NCBI GenBank assembly: GCA_900546115.1
Contig: URBQ01000001.1
Location: forward strand, 1 to 64,000
Length of the DNA: 64,000 nt
Direction: 5' to 3'
Origin: an uncultured Collinsella sp.
GTDB lineage: Bacteria; Actinomycetota; Coriobacteriia; Coriobacteriales; Coriobacteriaceae
Shown: positions 9,810 to 18,242 of the stretch, in pieces
Layout: the number at the start of each line of letters is the position of its first letter
Numbering within the stretch: the first letter of the stretch is position 1
The notes under the pieces: model-generated
What the model saw: only the letters and a program-made list of their open reading frames with translations
The model's database searches: none
Told to the model about the DNA's origin: nothing
Translations under genes and position numbers: made by a program

Positions 9810-11015
9810 ATGACTGCAACTGCACCCGCAGCACCCGCCAAGGTGTACTTCACCAACCTGCGCACGCATGCTCGCGAGAGCCAGCTCGACAAGCTCAAGC
9901 GCCTCATCCGTCACGCCGGTATTGAGCAGATCGACTTTGAGAACAAGTTCGTCGCTATCAAGATTCACTTTGGCGAGCTGGGCAATCTGAGCTTTTTGCG
10001 CCCCAACTACGCTCGCGCCGTCGCGGATGTCGTGAAGGAGCTGGGCGGCAAGCCCTTCCTCACCGACTGCAACACGCTCTATGTGGGTAGCCGCAAAAAC
10101 GCGCTCGAGCACATCGATACCGCGTATCAGAACGGCTTTACCCCGTATGCCACGGGTTGCCAGATCATCATCGCCGACGGCCTCAAGGGTACCGACGAGG
10201 CGCTCGTCCCGGTCGAGGGCGGCGAGTACGTGCACGAGGCCAAGATCGGTCAGGCGCTCATGGATGCCGATATCGTGATCAGCCTCACCCACTTTAAGGG
10301 CCATGAGCAGGCCGGCTTTGGCGGCGCCATGAAGAACCTGGGCATGGGCGGCGGCAGCCGCGCCGGCAAGATGGAGCAGCATGCCGCCGGCAAGCCGAAC
10401 GTCGCGACCGAGCACTGTGTTGGCTGCCGTGCCTGCGAAAAGATCTGCGCGCACAACGCCATCTCGTTTGACGATACCCGCGAGCGCGAGCTTGCCAACG
10501 GTAACACCCGCACGGTCTACGTGGCCGCCATCGACCACGATCGCTGCGTGGGTTGCGGCCGCTGCATCGGCGTGTGCAACCAGGACGCCATCAAGCCCGT
10601 TTATGACGCCGCGGCCGACGTGCTCAACTGTAAGATCGCCGAGTACACCAAGGCCGTCGTCGACGGCCGTCCGAGCTTCCACATCTCGCTCGCCATGGAT
10701 ATCAGCCCCAACTGCGATTGCCATCCCGAAAACGACACGCCTATCGTCAACGACATCGGCATGTTCGCGAGCTTCGACCCGGTCGCCATCGACCAGGCCT
10801 GCGCCGATGCCGTCATGGCATCCGAGCCGCTGCCCAACACCGAGCTCACCGACAGCGCCGCCAAGATGGAGCATAACCACGAGCATCTGGAGGGCGAGCA
10901 GGCCAAGGATCCCTTCTGCATCACGCATCCCGACACCGACTGGCGCGCGTGCATCGCGCATGCCGAGAAGATCGGCCTAGGCACGAGCAAGTACGAGCTC
11001 ATCGAGGTCAAATAG
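9810..11015 (+). CDS. DUF362 protein with two 4Fe-4S clusters
   Basis: This 401-residue cytoplasmic protein has an N-terminal DUF362 domain and a ferredoxin-type domain with two cysteine sets: C203, C206, C209, C213 and C246, C249, C252, C256 (CVGCRACEKIC, CVGCGRCIGVC). DUF362 proteins are widespread in anaerobes; their function is poorly defined, though they are often annotated as iron-sulfur or flavin-linked redox proteins. The ATG follows GAGGGG. The gene is monocistronic, ending at a strong terminator. Confidence 0.88.
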   Translation: MTATAPAAPAKVYFTNLRTHARESQLDKLKRLIRHAGIEQIDFENKFVAIKIHFGELGNLSFLRPNYARAVADVVKELGGKPFLTDCNTLYVGSRKNALEHIDTAYQNGFTPYATGCQIIIADGLKGTDEALVPVEGGEYVHEAKIGQALMDADIVISLTHFKGHEQAGFGGAMKNLGMGGGSRAGKMEQHAAGKPNVATEHCVGCRACEKICAHNAISFDDTRERELANGNTRTVYVAAIDHDRCVGCGRCIGVCNQDAIKPVYDAAADVLNCKIAEYTKAVVDGRPSFHISLAMDISPNCDCHPENDTPIVNDIGMFASFDPVAIDQACADAVMASEPLPNTELTDSAAKMEHNHEHLEGEQAKDPFCITHPDTDWRACIAHAEKIGLGTSKYELIEVK

Positions 11016-11063
11016 CGCCTGACTATTGGACATATCAAGCGCTTTTGTAGCGCGACGTTAGCA

Positions 11064-11100
11064 AAAACCGCCCGCGAGCACAGCGCTCGCGGGCGGTTTT
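11064..11100 (+). terminator. Intrinsic terminator of the DUF362 gene
   Basis: A GC-rich stem (AACCGCCCGCGAG paired with CTCGCGGGCGGTT) with a short loop and a following T run lies 50 bp after the stop codon. It sits directly against the next palindrome. Confidence 0.85.
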
Positions 11101-11101
11101 C

Positions 11102-11225
11102 CGGAAGTATGCGGCAAATTTCGAGACCGCCGAGCACACGACGTTTTTTGGCAACAAAACCCCTGATAATTTGTTGATAAAACTGCGGTCTGGTTGGCAG
11201 TTCCAGATTTTGCCGCATACTTCCG
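11102..11225. repeat. Long intergenic palindrome (17-bp perfect arms)
   Basis: Arms 11102-11118 and 11209-11225 (CGGAAGTATGCGGCAAA and complement) enclose about 90 bases. An inner pair, GACCGC with GCGGTC, lets the whole element fold back. The layout resembles the modules at 1-717, and the following AAAATAGGGGGT echoes module 1 (AAAATAGGGGGT at 117-128). Confidence 0.7.
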
Positions 11226-11266
11226 AAAATAGGGGGTCAGATAAAGCCACGGACATTGCTTTTTCC

Positions 11267-12232
11267 CTAAAAATTCCTATCGAGGAAGTCGTCGACCGTA
11301 TTCCAGTAGAGCTCGGGGTCGACTTGCGCGCTCTTGGCGTGGGTGGCGCCGTGGATAGTGAGCTTCTGTTTAACCTTGCTGGCGCACGCGTCGTAGTTTT
11401 GGTCGAGCATGCCGTACGGCACAAAGGTGTCCTGGTCGCCGTGGATAAACAGCATGGGAACCGTCGCGTGTTTGAGTTGCTCCACACTGCTCGCCTTATG
11501 AAAGTCGTAGCCTGCGCGCACGTTGCACACCAAGTTTGCTACATCGAGTAAGGGAAAGCTAGGCAGGCCGAACACGTCCTTGAGCTGCAGAGAAAACTCG
11601 TCCCAAACACTCGTATAGCCGCAGTCCTCGATAATGCATTTTACGTTTGCGGGCAGAGGTTCCCCCGCGACATTCATAGCGGTTGCTGCACCCATCGACT
11701 CGCCAAAGACCAGGATGCGCGCCTCGGGGTCAGCCTGAACGATCCGCCCAATCCATGCAACGACATCGAGCCGCTCGGGCCAGCCCATGCCGATATAATC
11801 GCCGCCGGAGCGCTCGTGGGCGCGGGCGGCAGGCGCGAGCACGTTCATGCCGCGGTCGTGGAAGCGCTTGGCGTATCGGGCCATACCGATGGGCTCGTTG
11901 GTATATCCATGCAGGCAGACGGCGTAATCGTGGGTGTTCTCCGAGGCGGCAAAATACCAAGCGGCAAGCTCGGTTCCGTCATCTGCGGTGAGGCTGCTGC
12001 TCTTGCGGTTTTCTTTAAACCATGCCCGCGCCTCGGTGTCCTCGGCATCCGGCTGCTCACCGTCTTTGTCGTTCTTGCTATCCTGCATCATCTTCATGGT
12101 GTACGGCGCGCGGGGATTCAGCGCGAAGTCAAACAGGAAGTTGCCGGCAAATCCGAGCAGCGCAACGACAACCACCAGTGCAACGATGCCGGCTATCTTG
12201 AGCTTTCGATGGGAACGTGCGTTTTGAGTCAT
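11267..12232 (-). CDS. Membrane-anchored alpha/beta hydrolase
   Basis: This 321-residue protein has an uncleaved N-terminal membrane segment (about residues 12-36) and a hydrolase domain outside the membrane. Catalytic features are the nucleophile elbow GESMG (S179), an acidic loop HGDQDTFVP and a late histidine in HGATHAKS. It matches the group of membrane-linked serine hydrolases often annotated as prolyl-oligopeptidase-like or BAAT-like. The substrate cannot be read from sequence. It is transcribed away from the HlyIII gene; two operator-like sites lie between them. Confidence 0.87.
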   Translation of the reverse strand: MTQNARSHRKLKIAGIVALVVVVALLGFAGNFLFDFALNPRAPYTMKMMQDSKNDKDGEQPDAEDTEARAWFKENRKSSSLTADDGTELAAWYFAASENTHDYAVCLHGYTNEPIGMARYAKRFHDRGMNVLAPAARAHERSGGDYIGMGWPERLDVVAWIGRIVQADPEARILVFGESMGAATAMNVAGEPLPANVKCIIEDCGYTSVWDEFSLQLKDVFGLPSFPLLDVANLVCNVRAGYDFHKASSVEQLKHATVPMLFIHGDQDTFVPYGMLDQNYDACASKVKQKLTIHGATHAKSAQVDPELYWNTVDDFLDRNF

Positions 12233-12252
12233 GCGGAATTCTCCTATAAGAT

Positions 12253-12311
12253 GTTAATACATCAACATTTAATGCAAGCGCATTATGGACGTTCGCCGTT
12301 GATGCGTCAAC
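12253..12311. promoter_or_regulatory. Twin 14-bp operator-like sites between divergent genes
   Basis: GTTAATACATCAAC (12253-12266) and GTTGATGCGTCAAC (12298-12311) match at 11 of 14 positions. Each is an imperfect palindrome of a kind used by TetR-type regulators. The first lies 21 bp upstream of the hydrolase start, so binding would overlap its promoter. No regulator gene is adjacent. Confidence 0.4.
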
Positions 12312-12418
12312 AAGCAAAGAATGGGTAAACAAAGGGTCACATATGGTGCAAATTTCGCACGTACCTAGACGCTTTGATATAGTGTTGAGAACTCTTTACG
12401 TTGGAGGATGTAACCGGC

Positions 12419-13102
12419 ATGTCCGATTCGAGCGACAGTTCCAAGCCGCGACCCAAGACCGCGGCCGTTCCACACTACACGGTGGGCGAGGAGATCATGA
12501 ACTCCGTCACCCATGGTGTCGGCTGCCTGCTGGGTATCGCGGGTCTGGTGCTCTTGATCGTATTCGCCGCCCTGCGCGGCGGAGGTCCGGCCCACGTGGC
12601 CGCGGCGATTGTCTATGGCGTCAGCATTATCCTCGAATACCTAGCCTCCACGCTCTACCACGCGATTCAGCCCGCGCGCGCCAAGCGCGTGTTCCGCATT
12701 ATCGACCACAGCTGCATCTACCTGCTCATAGCCGGCAGCTATACGCCGTTTTGCCTCATCACGCTCGCAAACGACGGCGGCCCTGCGCTGTTCTTTGTCG
12801 TATGGGCCATCGCCATTATCGGCATCGCCCTCGAGTGCTTTATGCGCGAGCGTCAACCGCACTGGGTAAGTGGCCTGGTCTACCTGCTGATGGGCTGGCT
12901 CGTTGTTTTTAAGCTGCCCGAACTTGTGGCACTGCTCAACCCCGTGGCGCTTGCCCTGCTCGCCGTCGGCGGCGTGTGCTACACCGCGGGCGTGCCGTTC
13001 TATATCGCCAAAAACGTGCGCTATCTGCACAGCGTGTTTCACCTGTGGGTGCTCGCCGGCAGTATCTTCCAGTTCATGGCGGTGATCCTCTTCGTAATCT
13101 AG
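12419..13102 (+). CDS. HlyIII/YqfA family membrane protein
   Basis: This 227-residue protein has seven predicted membrane segments and conserved PAQR/HlyIII motifs: a histidine near the N terminus (SVTHGVG), STLYH, DHSCIYLLIAGSYTP and HSVFHLW. Those polar residues form the metal-dependent hydrolase-like site of the superfamily. The start ATG was chosen for GGAGG 11 bases upstream; an in-frame TTG at 12401 is unlikely. Bacterial members are often called hemolysin III, though their physiological role is membrane-related and uncertain. Confidence 0.9.
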   Translation: MSDSSDSSKPRPKTAAVPHYTVGEEIMNSVTHGVGCLLGIAGLVLLIVFAALRGGGPAHVAAAIVYGVSIILEYLASTLYHAIQPARAKRVFRIIDHSCIYLLIAGSYTPFCLITLANDGGPALFFVVWAIAIIGIALECFMRERQPHWVSGLVYLLMGWLVVFKLPELVALLNPVALALLAVGGVCYTAGVPFYIAKNVRYLHSVFHLWVLAGSIFQFMAVILFVI

Positions 13103-13212
13103 CGACCATGCCTGTGTGCCCGCGTCCTCGTTTGGGCGCCGGTGCAATTGCCGTATCCGCCGTCAACGTTTTACCCTGACGTCCCGAATCTTGGAGGTTC
13201 GAGAAACTCCCG

Positions 13213-14586
13213 ATGGAAATAACCATCTCCCTTATCACCACCCTTGTTTTGACCCTCATCAACGGCTACTTCTCTATGTCCGAGATGGCGCTCACCACGG
13301 CCAAGCGCGCCGTGCTGGAGCACGAGGCCGAGGAAGGCGACAAGCGCGCCGAGCGCGCCATTGAGCTGGCCGCCGATTCCGACCAGCTGCTCGCCACCAT
13401 CCAGGTCGCCATCACGCTCGTGGGCTTTGCCTCGTCCGCCGTCGCCTCGACGAGCCTGTCCGACCCACTTGCCACGTGGCTCATGAGCTTTGGCATCGCG
13501 CCGCTCTCCGCCATTGCGCGCGGCCTGGCGCCGGTCATCATCACCGTCGCCGTCGCCTTTGTGTCCATCGTGATTGGCGAGCTTGTGCCCAAGCGCATCG
13601 GTCTCGCTAACGCCGAGGGCGTATCCAAGCAGGTCGTGGGACCGCTCTCCGTGTTCCAAAAGATCGCCCGTCCGCTCGTGTGGCTGACCGGTGCCTGCTC
13701 AGACGGCTTGGCCCGCATCCTGCGCATCAAGAGCGCCGATGACCGCCAGAACGTCTCGGAGGAAGAGATCAAGTACATGGTCTCGGAGCAGGACGATCTG
13801 CTCGACGAGGAAAAGCGCATGATCCACGAGATCTTCGACCTGGGCGACACCGTTGCCCGCGAGGTCATGGTGCCGCGCGTGGACACCACCATGTGCGAGG
13901 ACGACGAGACGGTCGCCGACGTGCTGTCCGCTATGCGCCAGACCGGCTTTAGCCGCATCCCCGTCTATCATGAGGATCCCGACAACGTCGCCGGCATCGC
14001 GCACATCAAGGACCTGATTCAGCCTTCGCTCGACGGCAAGGGCGACCAGCCCATCGCCGACTTTTTGCGCGACGCCACCTTTGTGCCCGACACCAAGGAC
14101 ATCCTGCCGCTGCTGTCCGAGATGCAGACCTCGCACGACCAGATCGTAGTGGTCGTGGACGAGTACGGTGGCACGGCCGGCATCATCACCATCGAGGACA
14201 TTGTCGAGGAGATCGTGGGCGAGATCGAGGACGAGTTCGACCCCGACAACAAGTACCTCACGCGCCTTTCGCGCCGCGAGTGGCTTGTCGATGGGCGTTT
14301 TTCGTGCGATGACGCGATTGAGATTGGTTGGCCGCTCGAGGAAAGCGATGATTATGAGACCATCGCCGGCTGGATTTTGGAGCTTTGCGACTCGGTGCCC
14401 GACATCGGAGAGGTGTTTGAGGTTGCGGGGTACAAGTTTAAGGTGCAGTCGATGCGTGGCCAGCGCATCTCGCTCATTCGCGTGATCGCTCCGGCCGAAA
14501 CCGATAAGAAGGATTCCGAGTCCTCGGCAGATAAGCCGGCGGCGCCGGACGCGGGTTTTGCGGACCCGCACGACGGCGACGAGTAG
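13213..14586 (+). CDS. CNNM/CorC-type protein (DUF21-CBS-CorC_HlyC)
   Basis: This 457-residue membrane protein has the order DUF21 membrane domain (about 1-180), CBS pair (about 205-330, EVMVPRVDTTMCEDDE and DQIVVVVDEYGGTAGIITIEDIVEEIVGEIEDE split by the linker), then a CorC_HlyC domain (about 345-435) and a charged tail. The family is implicated in Mg2+ or Co2+ transport and efflux, with nucleotide sensing by the CBS pair. GGAGG precedes the ATG. The next gene starts 24 bp after its stop. Confidence 0.92.
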   Translation: MEITISLITTLVLTLINGYFSMSEMALTTAKRAVLEHEAEEGDKRAERAIELAADSDQLLATIQVAITLVGFASSAVASTSLSDPLATWLMSFGIAPLSAIARGLAPVIITVAVAFVSIVIGELVPKRIGLANAEGVSKQVVGPLSVFQKIARPLVWLTGACSDGLARILRIKSADDRQNVSEEEIKYMVSEQDDLLDEEKRMIHEIFDLGDTVAREVMVPRVDTTMCEDDETVADVLSAMRQTGFSRIPVYHEDPDNVAGIAHIKDLIQPSLDGKGDQPIADFLRDATFVPDTKDILPLLSEMQTSHDQIVVVVDEYGGTAGIITIEDIVEEIVGEIEDEFDPDNKYLTRLSRREWLVDGRFSCDDAIEIGWPLEESDDYETIAGWILELCDSVPDIGEVFEVAGYKFKVQSMRGQRISLIRVIAPAETDKKDSESSADKPAAPDAGFADPHDGDE

Positions 14587-14610
14587 GGCAAGGAAGAGTA
14601 GGGGAGAGTT

Positions 14611-15456
14611 ATGGCAGGCCTGTTCAACATCCTTAAGGTCACCGTCAGCGAGGACAAGATCTGCGCGCATGTGCTGGTGAACCCCGGCATGCCGCTCATG
14701 ACCTCGGAGGACATCGAGGCCACGGCGCGCGTGTACTACCTGGTACCCGCGATTGCCAAGCATCTGTGCCTGGGCGATTCCGGTCGCGAATTCCAGGACT
14801 GCATGGGCCAGACCGAGCTTTGCCATCTGCTGGAGCACGTGACGGTCGAGCTCATGAACGAGACCGGGCTTGCCGGCAGCATTTCGTGCGGCCGCACCCG
14901 CGTAAGCGAGCACGACGAGCGTGTCTTTGAGGTCGAGCTTTCGTGTCCCGACGACGCGCTGGCCATCGGCGCGCTGTCTTCGGCGACCTTTATGATGGAT
15001 TGGGCCTATCTGCATGCCGACCAGCCCGCTCCCGATGTGGACGGTACGGTTGCGGGTTTGCGCAACCTGGTACTGGGCATGCGCGCCGAGGCCGAGGGCA
15101 AGGACCCGCACGAGGCCGTCGCCGCCGCGAATGCCGAGGGCGAGACCGGGGACGCGAACGAGGGCGAGGCGCCTGCCGAGGAGGCCGTCGAGCCTGTCGA
15201 CGAGGCACCTGCCGAGGAGGCCGTCGAGGCCGAGTCCGCGGAGCCCCAGGGCGTCCCGAGCTTTGACGACGAGCCGCAGGAAGTAATCGATACCGAGGGC
15301 GCGACCGCCGAGAGCCATGAGGCCCCCGCTGCCGTCTACGGTGGTGCGGCGACGGCTCCGGTTGCCCCTGCGCGTGAGGGAGCGCTGCCGCTCGTTGACG
15401 GCGCCGGCGAGGACCCGGCCGCCACGGTGGTCATGCCTGCCATGCCGCAGGAGTAG
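14611..15456 (+). CDS. Cyanophycin-synthetase N-terminal-like protein with acidic tail
   Basis: This is a 281-residue cytoplasmic protein. Residues about 1-150 resemble the N-terminal domain of cyanophycin synthetase: residues 71-97 carry CHLLEHVTVELM and then SCGRTR, followed by an FEVELSCPDDALAIGAL segment, matching that family's HALEHVALELQ and GRTR pattern as I remember it. The ATP-grasp and Mur-ligase domains of the full enzyme are absent. The C-terminal 130 residues are low-complexity, rich in Ala, Glu and Pro, with EAPAEEAVE-type repeats. The gene sits behind the CNNM gene and is probably co-transcribed. Function unknown; a regulatory or binding role is inferred. Confidence 0.7.
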   Translation: MAGLFNILKVTVSEDKICAHVLVNPGMPLMTSEDIEATARVYYLVPAIAKHLCLGDSGREFQDCMGQTELCHLLEHVTVELMNETGLAGSISCGRTRVSEHDERVFEVELSCPDDALAIGALSSATFMMDWAYLHADQPAPDVDGTVAGLRNLVLGMRAEAEGKDPHEAVAAANAEGETGDANEGEAPAEEAVEPVDEAPAEEAVEAESAEPQGVPSFDDEPQEVIDTEGATAESHEAPAAVYGGAATAPVAPAREGALPLVDGAGEDPAATVVMPAMPQE

Positions 15457-15535
15457 GCTCACCCGCTTATCACCATTATGTACCTGCGCCTTTACCGTAC
15501 GCAGATGAGCAAGACGGCAAGCGCTGTGCTGCGGG

Positions 15536-15541
15536 TATAAT
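15536..15541 (+). promoter_or_regulatory. Candidate -10 element before the YtxH gene
   Basis: A consensus TATAAT lies about 50 bp upstream of the start codon; the -35 region is weak. The preceding 80 bases hold nothing else notable. Confidence 0.4.
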
Positions 15542-15586
15542 GGACAGCATTCAAACGGTGGGCGCCGAGGTGCCCGCAGGAGAGGA

Positions 15587-15982
15587 ATGAACATGGGTAA
15601 GACTTTCAACTTTATCTCGGGTGCGCTCTTCGGTGCCGCCGCCGGCGCCATTATCGGCGTTGCCCTGGCTCCGCGCTCGGGCGCCGAGACCCGCGCCATG
15701 GCTGCCGATATCGCCAACGACGCCTGGGATAACATGCGCGACACCTACGAGCACGGTGCCGAGGAGGCCCGCGCTGCGGTCAACGATTTTGGCCCGATGG
15801 TCGATGCCAAGACCGATGACCTGCGTGCCAAGGTTGACCTTGCCCGCGAGCGCATGGACCAGCTGCGAGAGCAGCTCAACGACGCCATCTCGGGCGGCAA
15901 CGTGACGCCCGCCGCCGATGTCGTGGTCGAGAACGCCGTCGAGGCTGACGCCGAGGCCGCGGAGCCTTCGACCGAGGCATAA
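15587..15982 (+). CDS. YtxH domain-containing protein
   Basis: This 131-residue small envelope-associated protein has a glycine- and alanine-rich hydrophobic N-terminal segment (GALFGAAAGAIIGVALAPRSG), the hallmark of YtxH/DUF883-like stress proteins, followed by an amphipathic alanine-rich helical tail. An ATG at 15593 (MGKTFNF) shares the AGGAGAGG ribosome-binding site and is an equally good start. The stop overlaps the next start (TAATG), so the next gene is translationally coupled. Confidence 0.85.
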   Translation: MNMGKTFNFISGALFGAAAGAIIGVALAPRSGAETRAMAADIANDAWDNMRDTYEHGAEEARAAVNDFGPMVDAKTDDLRAKVDLARERMDQLREQLNDAISGGNVTPAADVVVENAVEADAEAAEPSTEA

Positions 15983-16737
15983 TGCGCGCCGGGGATTTTG
16001 TCGGCGCTAAGATCTATCGCAAGCCTACCGAGGATAAGCGCACCAAAAAGGACGGCACGCCGCGCAGCCCTAAAAAGCTCGGCAAGATTCACTTCCCGGT
16101 CTTTACCCCGGGCGGTACGCGCGTGGTGGGCTTTATGGTTCGCCAGTCCGATATCGCGGGTATGATCGAGCGCCCCGACCGCTTTGTGGCGCTCGATGCC
16201 ATTGGCGTCTACGAGGGCGCCATCGCAGTTGACGACGTCAAGGGCACCTACGATGCCGCTGCGGCCAAGCGCCTCGACATCAACCTGGACGATTGCATTA
16301 TCTGGGTTGGCATGGACGTGCGCACGGAGTCGGGCGATGCCGTGGGCTATTGCTCGGATGTGGAGTTCAAGCCGCGTTCGGGTATCGTGCAGACATTCTA
16401 TGTGACCGCCAGCGCCGCATCGAGCATGCTGGTGGGCGACACGCAGGTGCCGCCGACGATGCTGCGCGGCTACGAGAACGGCGCGATGATTGTCTCGGAC
16501 GAGGTCAAGTCGCTCAGGTATTCGGGCGGCGCCGCCGCAAAGGCTGCCGAGGCAAGCGTCGTGGTGGGCGATAAGGTCAAGAAGGGCGCTAAGGTGCTCG
16601 ATGACAAGGGTTCGGTCGCCGTGGACAAGGGCAGTCGCGCGCTGGGCAAGCAGCTCGGCAAGACGCGCGGTATGTTCAAGGCCTTTAAGGACGAATATCA
16701 AAAGGCGAGCGGGGGCTCGTCAAAAGCTAGCAAATAG
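15982..16737 (+). CDS. PRC-barrel-like protein
   Basis: This 251-residue soluble protein starts MRAGDFVGAKIY and continues LGKIHFPVFTPGGTRVVGFMV, the pattern of a PRC barrel. A second similar segment (SGDAVGYCSDVEFKPRSG) follows at about residues 113-140. The lysine-rich C-terminal third may contact nucleic acid or membrane. PRC barrels occur in ribosome maturation, photosynthesis and envelope stress proteins; which role applies is unclear. Its TAATG coupling to the YtxH gene suggests a joint envelope or stress function. A terminator follows. Confidence 0.65.
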   Translation: MRAGDFVGAKIYRKPTEDKRTKKDGTPRSPKKLGKIHFPVFTPGGTRVVGFMVRQSDIAGMIERPDRFVALDAIGVYEGAIAVDDVKGTYDAAAAKRLDINLDDCIIWVGMDVRTESGDAVGYCSDVEFKPRSGIVQTFYVTASAASSMLVGDTQVPPTMLRGYENGAMIVSDEVKSLRYSGGAAAKAAEASVVVGDKVKKGAKVLDDKGSVAVDKGSRALGKQLGKTRGMFKAFKDEYQKASGGSSKASK

Positions 16738-16758
16738 CGACGTACCAAATGACGGGAG

Positions 16759-16791
16759 GCGAGCCGGAGACATGTTGCTCCGGCTCGCTGT
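16759..16791 (+). terminator. Intrinsic terminator after the PRC-like gene
   Basis: An 11-bp stem, GCGAGCCGGAG with CTCCGGCTCGC, has an 8-base loop and is followed by TGTGTTT. Confidence 0.7.
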
Positions 16792-16809
16792 GTTTATGGG
16801 GGAGGGCAC

Positions 16810-18216
16810 ATGCGCCAAAACGGATCATATTCACACGGACGCTCGGGCGCGCGTCCGACGGCGCGCCGCGATCTGGGGCAGTTGCCCAGCGGTCAGCGCA
16901 AGCGTCACCGTAAGCCCGGCGCGATGTATCTCAACCATAGCCGCGGCTTTAGTGACCGAAGCGCTCGCATCGGCAGCGGCCGCACGCCCCGTCGTCCGTC
17001 TCGCCTGCCCTATGCGCTCATCGCCGTGGGCTGCGCACTCGTGCTGTTTATCGCTGCCGTCGTGGGCTACGTCAACCGCAGCGTGGATGTCGTCCTCAAC
17101 GGCCAGGAGACTGCGGTGCGCGTCGGATCTACGCTGCAAAATCTCATCGACGACCACGAGCTGACCGATACCTACGACGCCGGGGACTTGCTGGCCGTTG
17201 ACGACAGCGTGCTTACTCGCCATGGCGGCGAAAAGCTGTCGGTAAAAGTGGACGGCAAGCGCATAAAACAGGGCAAGTGGAAAAGCCGCGAGCTTACGGG
17301 CGGCGAGAAGGTGACGGTCAAAGACGGCCGTGACATGTACGAGAAGCACGAGGTCCAGGCGACGGTTATCGAGCCCAAGCTCAAGGTCGAGGGCACGGGT
17401 GCCATCGAGTACGTTAAGACGTGGGGTATCCAGGGTCGCTCCGAGGTGTGGGTCGGCGAGCAATCGGGTAAGACGCAGGACCGCGGCGAGGTCGTGCCTG
17501 CCACCGATTGCGTGGTCGAGTGCGCGAGCGTGGCGCCCAAGGGCAACGAAAAGTACGTGGCGCTGACGTTTGATGAGGGCCCGAGCGGAGCGACCAAGCG
17601 GATCTTGCAGGTGCTCAAGGAAAAGGGCGTCACCGCAACGTTCTTTCTGTCGGGCGATGCGGCCGAGGCCTCGCCCGCCACGGCTAAGGCGATTGTCGAT
17701 GCTGGCTGCGAGGTCGGCTCCAACAGTTACCGTGACGAATCGCTCAAGGGCCAGGACCGCGATGCGGTGCGCGAGCAGGTTTCGAAGGGCACTGAGGCGA
17801 TCAAGTCTGCGACCGGAACGCCGACGATGCTTTTGCGTGCTCCCTACGCAGCCTTTGACGAGCAAAACTGGATTGATGCGATGGACTTGGTGTCTGCCGT
17901 GGTCTCGTGGAATATCGATTCGGGCGACTGGCTGCTCAACGGTGCCGACGAGCAGGTCTCGACGGTGCTCGATTCGGTGACGCCGGGCAACATTGTGCTG
18001 CTGACCGATAACGATGAATGTGCCGAGCAGACGCTCGAGGCGCTGCCGCAGATTATCGACGGGCTTATTGCCGACGGCTACAAAATCGTGACATTGAGCG
18101 ATCTGGTCAAGACGGATACATCGCTGAGCAAAAAGCTCACCTCGCTGACGAAGGTCACCATGCCCAAAAACGCCGTGTTCCCCCAGCTCGCCGAAGATGA
18201 CGACACCACAGACTAG
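16810..18216 (+). CDS. Degenerate polysaccharide deacetylase (NodB fold) with DUF348-like domain
   Basis: This 468-residue protein is anchored by a membrane segment at about 67-88 after a basic cytoplasmic tail. A DUF348-like region (about 91-170) precedes a NodB-type domain (about 240-440). The metal site is altered. The usual TFDDGP is TFDEGP (D255, E256); the HxxxH pair is replaced by NSYRD (N305); and the motif normally ending in a histidine reads VLLTDN. RAPYA and DSGDW are kept. Catalytic deacetylation is therefore doubtful, and the protein may be a peptidoglycan-binding pseudo-enzyme. Its TAG stop lies inside a dispersed repeat (18214-18242). Confidence 0.82.
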   Translation: MRQNGSYSHGRSGARPTARRDLGQLPSGQRKRHRKPGAMYLNHSRGFSDRSARIGSGRTPRRPSRLPYALIAVGCALVLFIAAVVGYVNRSVDVVLNGQETAVRVGSTLQNLIDDHELTDTYDAGDLLAVDDSVLTRHGGEKLSVKVDGKRIKQGKWKSRELTGGEKVTVKDGRDMYEKHEVQATVIEPKLKVEGTGAIEYVKTWGIQGRSEVWVGEQSGKTQDRGEVVPATDCVVECASVAPKGNEKYVALTFDEGPSGATKRILQVLKEKGVTATFFLSGDAAEASPATAKAIVDAGCEVGSNSYRDESLKGQDRDAVREQVSKGTEAIKSATGTPTMLLRAPYAAFDEQNWIDAMDLVSAVVSWNIDSGDWLLNGADEQVSTVLDSVTPGNIVLLTDNDECAEQTLEALPQIIDGLIADGYKIVTLSDLVKTDTSLSKKLTSLTKVTMPKNAVFPQLAEDDDTTD

Positions 18217-18242
18217 TCGTTTAAGAATGTCCCCAATGACTA
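18214..18242. repeat. GTCCCC hairpin element overlapping a stop codon
   Basis: Arms TAGTCGTT/AATGACTA surround TAAG and GTCCCC. The TAG at 18214-18216 is the stop codon of the deacetylase-like gene. Confidence 0.75.

Noticed and set aside
13699..15744. 681-codon minus-strand open frame opposite the CNNM and neighbouring genes
   Set aside because: Its Arg/His/Val-rich composition is that of an antisense shadow; CBS and DUF21 motifs are on the plus strand.
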